From assembly GCA_040217175.1 (NCBI GenBank), contig JAVJNT010000002.1, positions 496,001 to 560,000 on the forward strand: 64,000 bases of DNA. The letters run 5' to 3'. A program made the position numbers and the translations under genes. The notes beneath the pieces were generated by a model. The model had not been told where the DNA came from, searched no databases, and saw only the letters and a list, made by a program, of their open reading frames with translations. This stretch comes from Phycisphaerales bacterium (GTDB taxonomy: Bacteria; Planctomycetota; Phycisphaerae; Phycisphaerales; UBA1924). Positions 26,049 through 34,745 of this stretch are shown piece after piece; within the stretch, counting starts at the first letter, position 1; each line of letters opens with the position of its first letter.

Positions 26049-28886
26049 ATGCATTCGAAGATGGGACTCTTGCTGGCATGCGGCCTGGCGGTCGGGCTGA
26101 CGGCGACGCTGACGCTCGCCGATCAGGCGCTCGAAGGCCCGGCGGTGACGCTGCAGGCACAGAGCGGCGACCACCCCACGCTCGCCTTCGACGGCCGGCC
26201 ATTCCACGACGCGGCGGGCGCCGTCGTTGGCCTCGAGCAGGCAAGGGTTCCCGGTAGCGATGCCGTGCTGATCGCCTGGAAGGAACTCACGCCCCAGGGC
26301 GAGGTCGGCTACAGCGCCATCTCGCTTCGCGGCGATCGCATCGATCGCGTGTCGCAGACGGACAACACCATCCGCCTGCGTTACGCCGAGTTCGACCCCG
26401 ACGTGTTCACGCCCGCCGTGCCGGGCGACCTGTCCGCGACCGCGGGCAACGACGCGTACGTCGTCCAGTTCATCGGCCAGCCCGTGTGGGCAGCCGATCA
26501 GGCCCTCGAGGCCGCCGGTGCCACGATCCTTCGGCCGCTGCACGACCACGCCCGCATCGTGCGCATGGACGCCGACGCGAAGGCCGCCGTCGAAGCGATG
26601 GGCATCGTCCGCTGGGTCGGTGCGTACCACCCGGCCTACAAGCTCGAAGAAGAGATCCTCCAGCCGCTGATGCTCGGCGGCTCGTTCGCCGACTTCGGCG
26701 CGCGCTACTCGATCGAGCTCCTGACCGACGGCGAGGCAGCCATGGACCGCATGGTCCAGCGCATCGCGGAGATGGGCGCGACGGTGGAACTGACGGTGCC
26801 GCAGGTCGGCCGACTCGAGGCGACGCTGACGCCCGCCCAGATCCGCATGGTCGTCGCAGACAGCGACGTGCTGTTCATGGATCGTTGGCAGGCCCCCGAG
26901 ACCGACATGAGCATCGCACGCTCGATCGGCGGGGCCAACTACATCGAGGGCATTACGGGCTATTCGGGCGAAGGCGTGCGGGCCGAGGTCATGGACAGCG
27001 GCATCCGCCAAGATCACCAGGAGTTCGCCGCCAGGCCGCCGCTGATGCACACGAGCTCGAGCATCGACAGCCACGGCACCAGCACGTACAGCATCAACTT
27101 CGCGCAGGGCGCTTCGGGCTCGGCCCGCGGCATGGTGCCCGACGCGCAGGGCATCTTCGCCAGCTACAACTTCACGGGCAACCGCTACTCGCACACGGCC
27201 CAGCTCATCAACCCCTCGCTGCCGTACCGCGCCGTGTACCAGTCCAACAGCTGGGGCAGCGGCCTGACCACGACCTACACCACCAGCAGCAGCGAGATGG
27301 ACCGCATCATCTTCGATCAGGACATCCTGATCACCCAGAGCCAGTCGAACCAGGGCAGCCAGCAGTCTCGCCCGCAGGCCTGGGCCAAGAACATCGTGTC
27401 GGTCGGCGGCGTCTTCCACCGCAACACGCTGTCGAAGGCCGACGACTGCTGGTGCGGCGGCGCGAGCCGGGGCCCGGCCTCCGATGGCCGCATCAAGCCC
27501 GACCTCACCCACTTCTACGACTTCACGCGCGCTGCGACGAGCTCGAGCCGCACGGCGTACACCGAGTTCAGCGGCACCAGCGGCGCCACGCCCATCGTGG
27601 CCGGTCACTTCGGCGTGCTCTTCCAGATGTGGAGCGAGGGCGTCTTCGGCAACCCGACCGCGGGCGGCGACGTGTTCGAAGAGAAGCCGCGCTTCACGAC
27701 CGCCAAGGCCCTGATGATCGCCTCGGCCGAGCCGTACAACTTCACCGGCACCAGCATCGGCAACGACAAGGCTCGCGCCAAGCAGGGCTGGGGCATGCCC
27801 GACCTGCGTTCGCTCTACGACGGCCGCGACCAGATCTTCGTCGTCGACGAGACCGACGTCATCGAGGAACTCGACATCGCGGTCTATCCGCTCAAGGTGC
27901 CCGCCGGCACGCCCGACCTGCGCGCGACGCTGACGTGGGCCGACCGCCAGGGCACGACCTCGAGTACGGTGCACCGCATCAACAACCTCGACCTCAAGGT
28001 CACCTCGCCTACGGGCCAGGTCTACTGGGGCAACAACGGCCTCAACGGCGGCATCTGGAGCACGCCAGGCGGCTCGGCCAACAACGTCGATACCGTCGAG
28101 AACGTGTTCGTGCAGAACCCCGAGGCCGGCACGTGGACCGTCGAGGTCATCGCCGCCGACCTGAACACCGACGGCCACCGCGAGACCACCGGTCGCGACG
28201 CCGACTTCGCGCTGGTCGTCATGGGGACCGACGGCCTGGCCGCCGCGTTTGAGCTTCCGTTCGAGGACGACTTCCCGAGCCTCACGCTCGATACCGAGAA
28301 GTGGATCGAGGTCTCGGGCAGCGTGGCGCCCACGACCCTGGGCGTCAATCCGCCCAGCGAGCCCTACAGCGTGTTGCTCTTCAACGATTCGACGCTCGCA
28401 TCGGCCCGCATCAACGCACCCGCGACGCTGCTGCCCGACATGCCCGTCGAGGTTGCCTTCCACAGCCAGCACCGCGGCGTCGAGAGCGGCAAGGTGCTTG
28501 ACGTGGACTACTTCAGCAGCTTCCTGGGCGAGTGGCGCGACCTGACCGAGATCGTCTCGAATGGCGTCGACCAGTCCACCTTCGTCGCCAGCGCGACCGA
28601 GATTCCGCTCGACGCCTACGGCGACGGCTTCCGCGTCCGCTTTGCCACGCCGGGCAGCGATGCCTCGGACCAGTGGTACATCGACGACGTCCGCGTGCGG
28701 ATCATCAGCGACGATCCGACCTGCCGGGCCGACCTCGACGGCGACGGCGAGCTGACCATCTTCGACTTCCTCGAATTCCAGAACCTCTTCGCGATGGGCG
28801 ACCCCGCCGCCGACTTCGACGGTGACGGCGAGCTCAACATCTTCGACTTCCTCGCGTTCCAGAACGAGTTTGCCGCCGGCTGCTAA
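26049..28886 (+). CDS. Secreted subtilisin-like (S8) serine protease with GC-type dockerin-like tail
   Basis: 945 aa from ATG 26049, with GGGAGG 7-8 nt upstream and a signal peptide ending near LTLADQ. The catalytic triad is D316 in EVMDSGI, H342 in DSHGTS and S511 in GTSGATPIVAG. Residues 60-270 would be a long propeptide or N-terminal domain. After the protease domain come beta-rich segments, one like the jelly-roll domain of KP-43-type subtilases (about 600-740) and one MAM/lectin-like (about 750-880). The last 55 residues hold two canonical calcium loops and end AAGC. It is likely exported and attached at the cell surface. A clear terminator follows. Confidence 0.93.
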   Translation: MHSKMGLLLACGLAVGLTATLTLADQALEGPAVTLQAQSGDHPTLAFDGRPFHDAAGAVVGLEQARVPGSDAVLIAWKELTPQGEVGYSAISLRGDRIDRVSQTDNTIRLRYAEFDPDVFTPAVPGDLSATAGNDAYVVQFIGQPVWAADQALEAAGATILRPLHDHARIVRMDADAKAAVEAMGIVRWVGAYHPAYKLEEEILQPLMLGGSFADFGARYSIELLTDGEAAMDRMVQRIAEMGATVELTVPQVGRLEATLTPAQIRMVVADSDVLFMDRWQAPETDMSIARSIGGANYIEGITGYSGEGVRAEVMDSGIRQDHQEFAARPPLMHTSSSIDSHGTSTYSINFAQGASGSARGMVPDAQGIFASYNFTGNRYSHTAQLINPSLPYRAVYQSNSWGSGLTTTYTTSSSEMDRIIFDQDILITQSQSNQGSQQSRPQAWAKNIVSVGGVFHRNTLSKADDCWCGGASRGPASDGRIKPDLTHFYDFTRAATSSSRTAYTEFSGTSGATPIVAGHFGVLFQMWSEGVFGNPTAGGDVFEEKPRFTTAKALMIASAEPYNFTGTSIGNDKARAKQGWGMPDLRSLYDGRDQIFVVDETDVIEELDIAVYPLKVPAGTPDLRATLTWADRQGTTSSTVHRINNLDLKVTSPTGQVYWGNNGLNGGIWSTPGGSANNVDTVENVFVQNPEAGTWTVEVIAADLNTDGHRETTGRDADFALVVMGTDGLAAAFELPFEDDFPSLTLDTEKWIEVSGSVAPTTLGVNPPSEPYSVLLFNDSTLASARINAPATLLPDMPVEVAFHSQHRGVESGKVLDVDYFSSFLGEWRDLTEIVSNGVDQSTFVASATEIPLDAYGDGFRVRFATPGSDASDQWYIDDVRVRIISDDPTCRADLDGDGELTIFDFLEFQNLFAMGDPAADFDGDGELNIFDFLAFQNEFAAGC

Positions 28887-28925
28887 TCCCGCCGCGACGA
28901 ACGACGACAACTCGAATGCACACGG

Positions 28926-28953
28926 AGCCCGGGTTCGCACCCGGGCTTCGTTC
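28926..28953 (+). terminator. Terminator after the S8 protease gene
   Basis: 9-bp stem agcccgggt/acccgggct (28926-28934 with 28939-28947), loop tcgc, followed by tcgttc. It lies between converging genes. Confidence 0.8.
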
Positions 28954-28958
28954 AATTA

Positions 28959-30275
28959 TCAATCAGAGCGGCCGGCCAGGCGTTGGCGGAGCGCCGAGAC
29001 GGCTTCGTCGATCGCCGCGCAATCCTCGGCCTGCTCGATCGTCGCGTCGGCCTTGGCCTTAACAAGATCGAGTTGCTCGGCGATCACGCCATGCCGTTCG
29101 GGGTCGCTCGTACGCTCCGCGATGGTCGTCAGGCCCGCAACGAGGGCTTCGAGCGTCGCAACGTTGCCGCCGGCATTCTGACGGATCTGGTCGAACGCAT
29201 CGCCGAGTAGATCCCCGAAGCCCAAACGTGCGGCGATGAATCGCACTTGGCCGTCCTCGACGCGGTAGTCCTCGGGCATGCGTCGCTCGGCGATCCTGGC
29301 TATCACGGCCGTCAAGTTCTGGACGCAACTCACGGCGGTCGTCGTGTCGTTGATGCCGGGGCTGAGTGCCTTCAACGCCACGTCGACGATCTGCCGGATG
29401 CCATAGCTGGCGTCCTGTACCAGCGTCCGCTCTCCACCGATCTTGAAGTAGCCGAGGATCTGCTTGCGGACGTCCTCGTCGGGCTCGCCGGTATCACCCA
29501 GCGAAACGAGAGGCGAGCCTTCGATGTTGAACCGACCAACCGGGCACTCCATGCGAATGACGCACCCGTGCTCGGACGCATAGTCCACGAGCCCGTTGCC
29601 ATCGACCGACTGCAGGTAGCCGGTGCGATTCGCCGGGATCGCATGCCACGTGGTGTCCTCTCTCGGAAGGGGCGGCGGATCATCCTCGGCGGGTTCCCCC
29701 ACGTGTTCTGGAAAGAGGCGATCGACCGAGGCGAGCGTCTCGGCCGTCGCGGCAAGGATGATCTGCTCTGCTTGGATCGACTTGGCGATGTGGTGGATGA
29801 AGAAGATCAGGCACGCGATACCCACGAGCGCGAGCACGACCGCAAACAGCACGGCGCCGACGGGCACGAAGCTGTATGCTTCGCCTTCGCTGATCGTCCG
29901 CAGGATCCACAGGCAATACACGAAGATGCCAACGAAGGCCCCGAGCACCGATTGGTTTGCTCGATCGCGCATGAAGTTCCGCAGGATGCGGCTGGTGTAC
30001 TGGCTCGACGCCAGCGTGAGCGCGACGATCGTGATGCTGAAGGCCACGCCCGCGATCGAAATCATCGAGCCCGCGGTGGTCGCCAGCACGCTCCGTGCCC
30101 CCGCCGGCCCGACGGCGAAGATCCGGGGCCACGACTCTTCGAGCTCGTCGATCGACAGCAGGTGATCGAGCTCGATCATGCCCTGGGCCAGCAGGATCGA
30201 CCCGAGCACGAACAATGAGGGCACGAACCAAAGGCTCGTCCGCAACACGTCCCAGAACAGTCGAAGATGTCTCAT
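28959..30275 (-). CDS. DUF2254 membrane protein
   Basis: 438 aa. Four hydrophobic segments lie within the first 165 residues (for example SLWFVPSLFVLGSILLA and VLFAVVLALVGIACLIFFI). A soluble C-terminal domain follows, with DASYGIRQIVDVALKALSPG and INDTTTAV, which are characteristic of DUF2254. The function of the family is not established. It faces the protease gene tail to tail and is divergent from the lysW region. Confidence 0.88.
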   Translation of the reverse strand: MRHLRLFWDVLRTSLWFVPSLFVLGSILLAQGMIELDHLLSIDELEESWPRIFAVGPAGARSVLATTAGSMISIAGVAFSITIVALTLASSQYTSRILRNFMRDRANQSVLGAFVGIFVYCLWILRTISEGEAYSFVPVGAVLFAVVLALVGIACLIFFIHHIAKSIQAEQIILAATAETLASVDRLFPEHVGEPAEDDPPPLPREDTTWHAIPANRTGYLQSVDGNGLVDYASEHGCVIRMECPVGRFNIEGSPLVSLGDTGEPDEDVRKQILGYFKIGGERTLVQDASYGIRQIVDVALKALSPGINDTTTAVSCVQNLTAVIARIAERRMPEDYRVEDGQVRFIAARLGFGDLLGDAFDQIRQNAGGNVATLEALVAGLTTIAERTSDPERHGVIAEQLDLVKAKADATIEQAEDCAAIDEAVSALRQRLAGRSD

Positions 30276-30485
30276 CGGCTCAACGATACACCTTCGGGTC
30301 CGCCGCGAATCGACGAGGTCCAGCGCGCTCCAGGCCGATGACTGACGTGCCCGGTCGCTTCAGGCGCAGTGTCCTCGATGCCGCCGCGTGCCGGACGCTC
30401 CACGGCCTCCTCGACGCAGAGAGCCAGGTGGTGGAAGTCCGCTCAACCGCTTGACTCGATTCGGCCGATGGGGATCATTGTGCAC
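30276..30485. other. Upstream part of the lysW leader region
   Basis: 210 bases with no recognisable gene. A TTGACT hexamer at 30451-30456 resembles a -35 box, but the matching -10 position is poor. Together with the small ORF and terminator that follow, it makes up a 386-bp interval before lysW. Confidence 0.4.
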
Positions 30486-30569
30486 ATGAGCGATCGCCAC
30501 GCCATCTGCTGCAAAGCCAAAGCCCAGGGAACCAAACCCTCCGGCGATGGTCGCGTGCGCGTCCGCTAG
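30486..30569 (+). CDS. Possible 27-aa leader peptide upstream of lysW
   Basis: A short ORF, ATG to TAG, containing three Lys codons (AAA at 30513, 30519, 30534) and ending in Arg-Val-Arg-Val-Arg. It ends 24 bp before a strong intrinsic terminator that itself precedes lysW. Position and composition suggest a leader peptide that senses charged lysyl- or arginyl-tRNA, but there is no strong ribosome-binding site and no homologue I can name. It may equally be non-coding leader RNA. Confidence 0.35.
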   Translation: MSDRHAICCKAKAQGTKPSGDGRVRVR

Positions 30570-30591
30570 ATCCACCTTGTGAGCAATTTGC

Positions 30592-30626
30592 AAGGCCCGC
30601 CGGAACCCTTCCGGCGGGCCTTTTTC
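30592..30626 (+). terminator. Intrinsic terminator or attenuator before lysW
   Basis: Perfect 10-bp stem ggcccgccgg/ccggcgggcc (30594-30603 with 30611-30620), extendable by A-T pairs on both ends, followed by TTTTT. It sits 36 nt before the lysW start codon, in the classical position of a transcription attenuator. A 7-nt segment at 30540-30546 (tccggcg) can pair with 30598-30604 and would compete with the stem. Confidence 0.8.
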
Positions 30627-30661
30627 GTCGTGTCTTCCTGGTTTTTCGAAGGAGCATCAGC

Positions 30662-30898
30662 ATGTCCCAAGTCGCCCCCCAAGCCGCCATCCCCAGCGCC
30701 ACCCCCACCACCGACCCCGCCACCGAGGTCCTGACCGCCACCTGCCCCGAGTGCGGCTCGACCATCACCTTCGCCCGCGCACCTCGCCGCCACGAGCTCG
30801 TGCGATGCCCCGACTGCGGGGCCGAGCTCGAGGTCACCGGCGTGTCGCCCATCACGCTCGCACTGGCCCCCGAGGTCGAGGAAGACTGGGGCGAATGA
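30662..30898 (+). CDS. lysW: LysW-type amino-group carrier protein
   Basis: 78 aa. Two CxxC pairs (ATCPECG and VRCPDCG) form the zinc site of LysW carriers, and the C-terminus ends EEDWGE, with the terminal Glu whose side chain carries the amino acid being made. In the LysW pathway, aminoadipate (for lysine) or glutamate (for arginine) is attached to this Glu and processed by LysX, LysZ, LysY, LysJ and LysK. AAGGAG lies 7 nt before the ATG. An N-terminal extension of about 20 residues, Ala/Pro/Thr-rich, precedes the zinc domain. It is the first of five tightly linked pathway genes. Confidence 0.93.
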   Translation: MSQVAPQAAIPSATPTTDPATEVLTATCPECGSTITFARAPRRHELVRCPDCGAELEVTGVSPITLALAPEVEEDWGE

Positions 30899-30937
30899 GC
30901 GAAACCCGACACCACGGTCACGTTCCGGAGCCACGCC

Positions 30938-31822
30938 ATGAGACTGACACTCCTGCACACCCGCATCCGCGTCGAGGAGCGTCTGCTGCTCGACGAGCTC
31001 GAGCGTCGCGGCATAAACGCCGAGCTCGTGCACGCCGATGAGGCCGTCATCGACCTCACACATCGGCACGAGCCGGCGAACGAGCCCCACGTGTTGCTCG
31101 ACCGGTGCCTGAGCCACAGCAAGGCCCTGGCCATCGTGCGTGCGTACGAGAGCCGCGGGGCGATCTGCATGAACCCCTCGGCCGTCACGCACGCCTGCGG
31201 CGACAAGCTGCTGACGACCCTGGCGCTCACCGACGCGGGCGTGCCGTCGCCGCGCACCATCGCGGCATTCGGCGCCAATGGCGCCGTCCAGGCTGCGGAG
31301 CAGCTCGGCTACCCGGTGGTCATCAAGCCCTGCGTCGGCTCGTGGGGACGCATGGTGGGCCGCCTGAACGACCGCGACGCGCTCGAGGCCGTGCTCGAGC
31401 ACAAGCTCACGCTCGGCGGGCCGCAACACGGCGTGGTGTACCTGCAGGAGCTCGTCCGCAAGCCCGACCGCGACATCCGCGCCTTCGTCGTGGGCGGGCA
31501 GGCCATCGCCGCCATCATGCGCCACGGCGACCACTGGATCACCAACACCGCGCGGGGCGGGCGGGCGGAGGGACTGCCCGTCTCGCCGGCGTTGGACGAC
31601 TTGTGCCGGCGCGCCGCGGTCGCCGTGGGCGGCACCGACGCGAGCCTGCTCGCGATCGACCTGATGGAGTGTCCCGACCGCGGCCTGCTCGTGTGCGAGG
31701 TCAATTCGACGATGGAGTTCCGAAACTCGATCGAGACGACGGGCGTCGACATCCCGGCTCGCATCGTCGACCACGTCGTAGGCGTTGCCGAGGCCGAGAA
31801 CGCCCGGGCGGTGGTGGCATGA
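30938..31822 (+). CDS. lysX: LysX-type ATP-grasp ligase (LysW-aminoadipate or -glutamate ligase)
   Basis: 294 aa. The RimK-like ATP-grasp pattern is visible: GYPVVIKPCVGSWGRMV for nucleotide binding and LLVCEVNSTMEFRNSIETTG for metal and substrate binding. It joins the amino group of 2-aminoadipate or glutamate to the C-terminal Glu of LysW at the cost of ATP. I cannot assign the substrate with confidence from these motifs. GGAG sits 8 nt before the ATG. It overlaps lysY by 4 bp (ATGA). Confidence 0.92.
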   Translation: MRLTLLHTRIRVEERLLLDELERRGINAELVHADEAVIDLTHRHEPANEPHVLLDRCLSHSKALAIVRAYESRGAICMNPSAVTHACGDKLLTTLALTDAGVPSPRTIAAFGANGAVQAAEQLGYPVVIKPCVGSWGRMVGRLNDRDALEAVLEHKLTLGGPQHGVVYLQELVRKPDRDIRAFVVGGQAIAAIMRHGDHWITNTARGGRAEGLPVSPALDDLCRRAAVAVGGTDASLLAIDLMECPDRGLLVCEVNSTMEFRNSIETTGVDIPARIVDHVVGVAEAENARAVVA

Positions 31823-32847
31823 GCATCCGGGTGGGCATCGTCGGCGGCGCGGGATTCACGGGAGGAGAGCTCCTGCGCCTGCTGATCGCGCACCCGCACG
31901 CCACCATCGCCTGGGCCACCTCGCGCGGGCGGGCGGGCTGGCCCGTCTCGGCCGTACACCCCAACCTCCGCGGCGTGCTCGACCTGTCGTTCATCGATCC
32001 CGAAGAGATCGATCGCGTCGACGTGGTCTTCCTCTGCCTACCGCACGGCGAGACGGCAAGCAGCATTGAGCGATACGCGGCGCTCGCCCACCGCGTGATC
32101 GACCTCAGCAGCGACTTCCGACTCCGCGACCCCGACCTCTACCAGCGCACCTACGGTCAACCGCACGCGGCTCCAGAGTGGCTCGACCGCTTCGTATACG
32201 GGCTGCCCGAGGTCCACCGCGAGCAGCTCGCCGACGCACGGTTCATCAGCGGCGTGGGCTGCAACGCCACGGCCATGAACCTCGCGCTGCTGCCGCTCGC
32301 CCGCTCGGGCGTCATCGACCGCGTCATCGCCGACGTCAAGGTGGGCTCGAGCGAGTCGGGCGCCGAGCCCAGCGCCGCGAGCAACCACGCCGAACGCAGC
32401 AATGCCCTGCGCACGTTCGCCCCGGTCTCCCACCGCCACGGGGCCGAGGTCGAGCAGGCCTGCGGCAGCTTCCCGCTGCACGTGACCGCGACTACCACCG
32501 ACCTCGTGCGCGGCGTGCTGGCGACGTGCCACGTGCTGACCAACCGCGAGCTCTCGGACCGGGAAGCCTGGCAAATCTATCGAGACGCGTACGCCGACGA
32601 GCCGTTCGTCCGCATCGTGCGCGAGCGTCGCGGCCTGTACCGCTTGCCCGAGCCCAAGATCCTGGCAGGCACGAACTACGCCGACGTGGGCTTCGTGATC
32701 GAGCCGGGCGCCAACCGAATCGTCGCACTGGGCGCCATCGACAACCTCGGCAAGGGCGCCGCCGGCAGCGCCGTCCAGTCAATGAACATCGCCTGCGGCT
32801 TCGACGAGGCCGCCGGGCTCGCATTCCCCGGCTTGCACCCGGCGTAG
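31819..32847 (+). CDS. lysY: LysY/ArgC-type semialdehyde dehydrogenase acting on LysW-bound substrate
   Basis: 342 aa. N-terminal NADP-binding motif GIVGGAGFTGGELLRLL; active-site Cys148 in SGVGCNATAMN; C-terminal ILAGTNYADVGF. It reduces the phosphorylated LysW-linked acid to its semialdehyde. Sequence alone places it in the ArgC family; the neighbours lysW, lysX and lysZ give it a LysY-like role. Its ATG overlaps the lysX stop codon, and lysZ starts 9 bp after its end. Confidence 0.92.
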   Translation: MSIRVGIVGGAGFTGGELLRLLIAHPHATIAWATSRGRAGWPVSAVHPNLRGVLDLSFIDPEEIDRVDVVFLCLPHGETASSIERYAALAHRVIDLSSDFRLRDPDLYQRTYGQPHAAPEWLDRFVYGLPEVHREQLADARFISGVGCNATAMNLALLPLARSGVIDRVIADVKVGSSESGAEPSAASNHAERSNALRTFAPVSHRHGAEVEQACGSFPLHVTATTTDLVRGVLATCHVLTNRELSDREAWQIYRDAYADEPFVRIVRERRGLYRLPEPKILAGTNYADVGFVIEPGANRIVALGAIDNLGKGAAGSAVQSMNIACGFDEAAGLAFPGLHPA

Positions 32848-32856
32848 GAGCACAGC

Positions 32857-33657
32857 ATGATCGTGATCAAGATCGGCGGAGCCGAGGGCATCGGGCCCGG
32901 GCACGCGTGCGACGACATCACCGAGCTGGTCGCAGGCGGCGAGCAGGTCGTCGTCGTCCACGGCGGCTCCAACGAGACCAACACGCTCAGCCAGCGATTG
33001 GGCATCGAGCCGCGGTTCATCACCAGCCCCAGCGGACACTCGAGCCGCTACACCGATGCCGCCGCCATCGACGTCTTCCAGATGGCGTGCCGGCGGCTGA
33101 ACGCGCGCATCGTGCGGCTGCTGCGTGAGCGCGGCGTCGACGCCGTGGGCCTGAGCGGCATCGACGGCGGGCTGTGGACCGGCACGCGCAAGGCCGCCAT
33201 CCGAGCGGTCGAGAATGGCGTGACGACCATCATCCGCGACGACCACAGCGGCCGCATCGACCGCGTCGACGCTGCCATGCTGCGCTCGCTGCTTCAAATC
33301 GGCAAGGTGCCCGTGCTCTGTCCGCCGGCCATCAGCCACAACCACGAGCCCATCAACGTCGACGCCGACCGCGCCGCCGCCAAGACCGCGGGCGCCTTCG
33401 CGGCCGACACGCTCGTCATTCTCTCCAACGTGCCGGGCCTGCTGCGCGCCTTCCCGGACGAGTCGACGCTCGTGCCCAGCCTCGCCCGCAGCGAGCTCGA
33501 CGCCGCTATCGAACTGGCCCAGGGCCGCATGAAGCGCAAGGTGCTGGCCGCCGGCGAAGCAATCGACGCGGGCGTCGCACGCGTCGTGCTGGCCGATGCC
33601 CGCCGCGAGCACCCCATTCGCCGCGCCCTCGAAGGACAAGGAACCGTGCTGGCATGA
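32857..33657 (+). CDS. lysZ: LysZ/ArgB-type kinase acting on LysW-bound substrate
   Basis: 266 aa. An amino acid kinase fold with IVIKIGGAEG at the N-terminus, VVVVHGGSNETN, and a late LSNVPGLLRAFPD plus GRMKRKVLAAGEAI. It phosphorylates the side chain of the LysW-linked amino acid ahead of LysY. As in other LysZ proteins it is slightly shorter than typical ArgB. It overlaps lysK by 4 bp. Confidence 0.92.
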   Translation: MIVIKIGGAEGIGPGHACDDITELVAGGEQVVVVHGGSNETNTLSQRLGIEPRFITSPSGHSSRYTDAAAIDVFQMACRRLNARIVRLLRERGVDAVGLSGIDGGLWTGTRKAAIRAVENGVTTIIRDDHSGRIDRVDAAMLRSLLQIGKVPVLCPPAISHNHEPINVDADRAAAKTAGAFAADTLVILSNVPGLLRAFPDESTLVPSLARSELDAAIELAQGRMKRKVLAAGEAIDAGVARVVLADARREHPIRRALEGQGTVLA

Positions 33658-34745
33658 ACGCCTCCGACCACGACGCCATCGCCCTGCTCCGCGACCTCGT
33701 CGGCACGCCCAGCGTCTCGGGCAACGAGCACGAGGCCGTGCTGCTGCTCGCGCAGCGCATGAACGCCCTGGGCCTGCGCGCCCGCATCGACGAGGCCGGC
33801 AACGCCGTGGGCGTCATCGGCAGCGACGCGCCCGACGCGACCGAGATCCTGCTGCTGGGGCACATCGACACCGTGCCGGGCCACGTCCCCGTCCGCATCG
33901 AGGACGGCGTGCTCTGGGGCCGCGGTTCGGTCGACGCCAAGGGCCCGCTGTGCGCCTTCGCCGCCGCCGCGGCGACGGCCGACCTGCCCGACGACACACG
34001 CGTCGTCGTCATCGGCGCCCTCGGCGAAGAAACACCCTCGTCGCCCGGCGCATCGTTCGTGCGCGATCGCTACCGCCCCGCCGCCTGCCTTATCGGCGAG
34101 CCCAGCGGCTGGAACCGCTTCGCCATCGGCTACAAGGGCCGGCTGCTCGCGCACGCGTCGTTCGTGCAAGACTCGGGCCACAGCGCCGGGCCGATCGGCT
34201 CGGTCGCCGAAGCGGGCATCTCGTGGCACCGCCGCATCGCCGCGCACGTCAACGAATGGAACCTCGGCCACGAGGGCAACTTCGACACCATCCAAGCCAA
34301 CCTGCAACGCTTCAACACGAGCAGCGACGGCCTTCGCGATACCGCGCTCCTGACGCTTGGCTTTCGCCTGCCGACCTGGATCGAAGCGGCGGAGCTCGAG
34401 CAGTGCATCCGCGGCATCTCGCCCGACGCCGACCTGCGATTCGAGGGACACGCCGCCGCGTACCGCGGGCCACGCACGAGCCCGATCGCGAGCGCGCTCT
34501 CGGGCGCCATCGGCTCGCTCGGCGGTCGCCCGACCGCCACCGTCAAGACCGGCACCAGCGACATGAACACCGTCGCCGACGCGTTCGGATGCCCGATCGT
34601 CGCCTACGGGCCCGGCGACAGCACGCTCGACCACACGCCGCACGAGCGGCTCGACCTGGGCGAGTACCTCCGCGCCATCGAGGTGCTCCGCCAGGCCATT
34701 CCAGACTTGGCCGAAACCCTCAGCCCCGCACGCTGCGCGACATGA
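33654..34745 (+). CDS. lysK: LysK-type M20 carboxypeptidase releasing lysine or ornithine from LysW
   Basis: 363 aa. M20 metallopeptidase motifs are present: the metal ligand His and Asp in LLLGHIDTVPG, RGSVDAKGP, and the Glu pair in GALGEETPSS. It hydrolyses the bond to the LysW C-terminal Glu and frees the final amino acid. The aminotransferase step (LysJ) between LysY and LysK is not encoded nearby. The gene ends in a 26-bp convergent overlap with pdxJ. Confidence 0.9.
   Translation: MNASDHDAIALLRDLVGTPSVSGNEHEAVLLLAQRMNALGLRARIDEAGNAVGVIGSDAPDATEILLLGHIDTVPGHVPVRIEDGVLWGRGSVDAKGPLCAFAAAAATADLPDDTRVVVIGALGEETPSSPGASFVRDRYRPAACLIGEPSGWNRFAIGYKGRLLAHASFVQDSGHSAGPIGSVAEAGISWHRRIAAHVNEWNLGHEGNFDTIQANLQRFNTSSDGLRDTALLTLGFRLPTWIEAAELEQCIRGISPDADLRFEGHAAAYRGPRTSPIASALSGAIGSLGGRPTATVKTGTSDMNTVADAFGCPIVAYGPGDSTLDHTPHERLDLGEYLRAIEVLRQAIPDLAETLSPARCAT

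Noticed and set aside
25761-28955. A reverse-strand open frame of more than 1000 codons antisense to the S8 protease gene
   Set aside because: Its translation is Val/Asp/Gly/Arg/His-rich without any domain, while the forward strand gives a complete protease with triad, signal peptide and tail. High GC removes stop codons from the complementary frame.
30360-30593. A reverse-strand 77-codon frame overlapping the lysW leader
   Set aside because: It runs antisense through the terminator arm and has no ribosome site; the forward-strand leader explanation is simpler.
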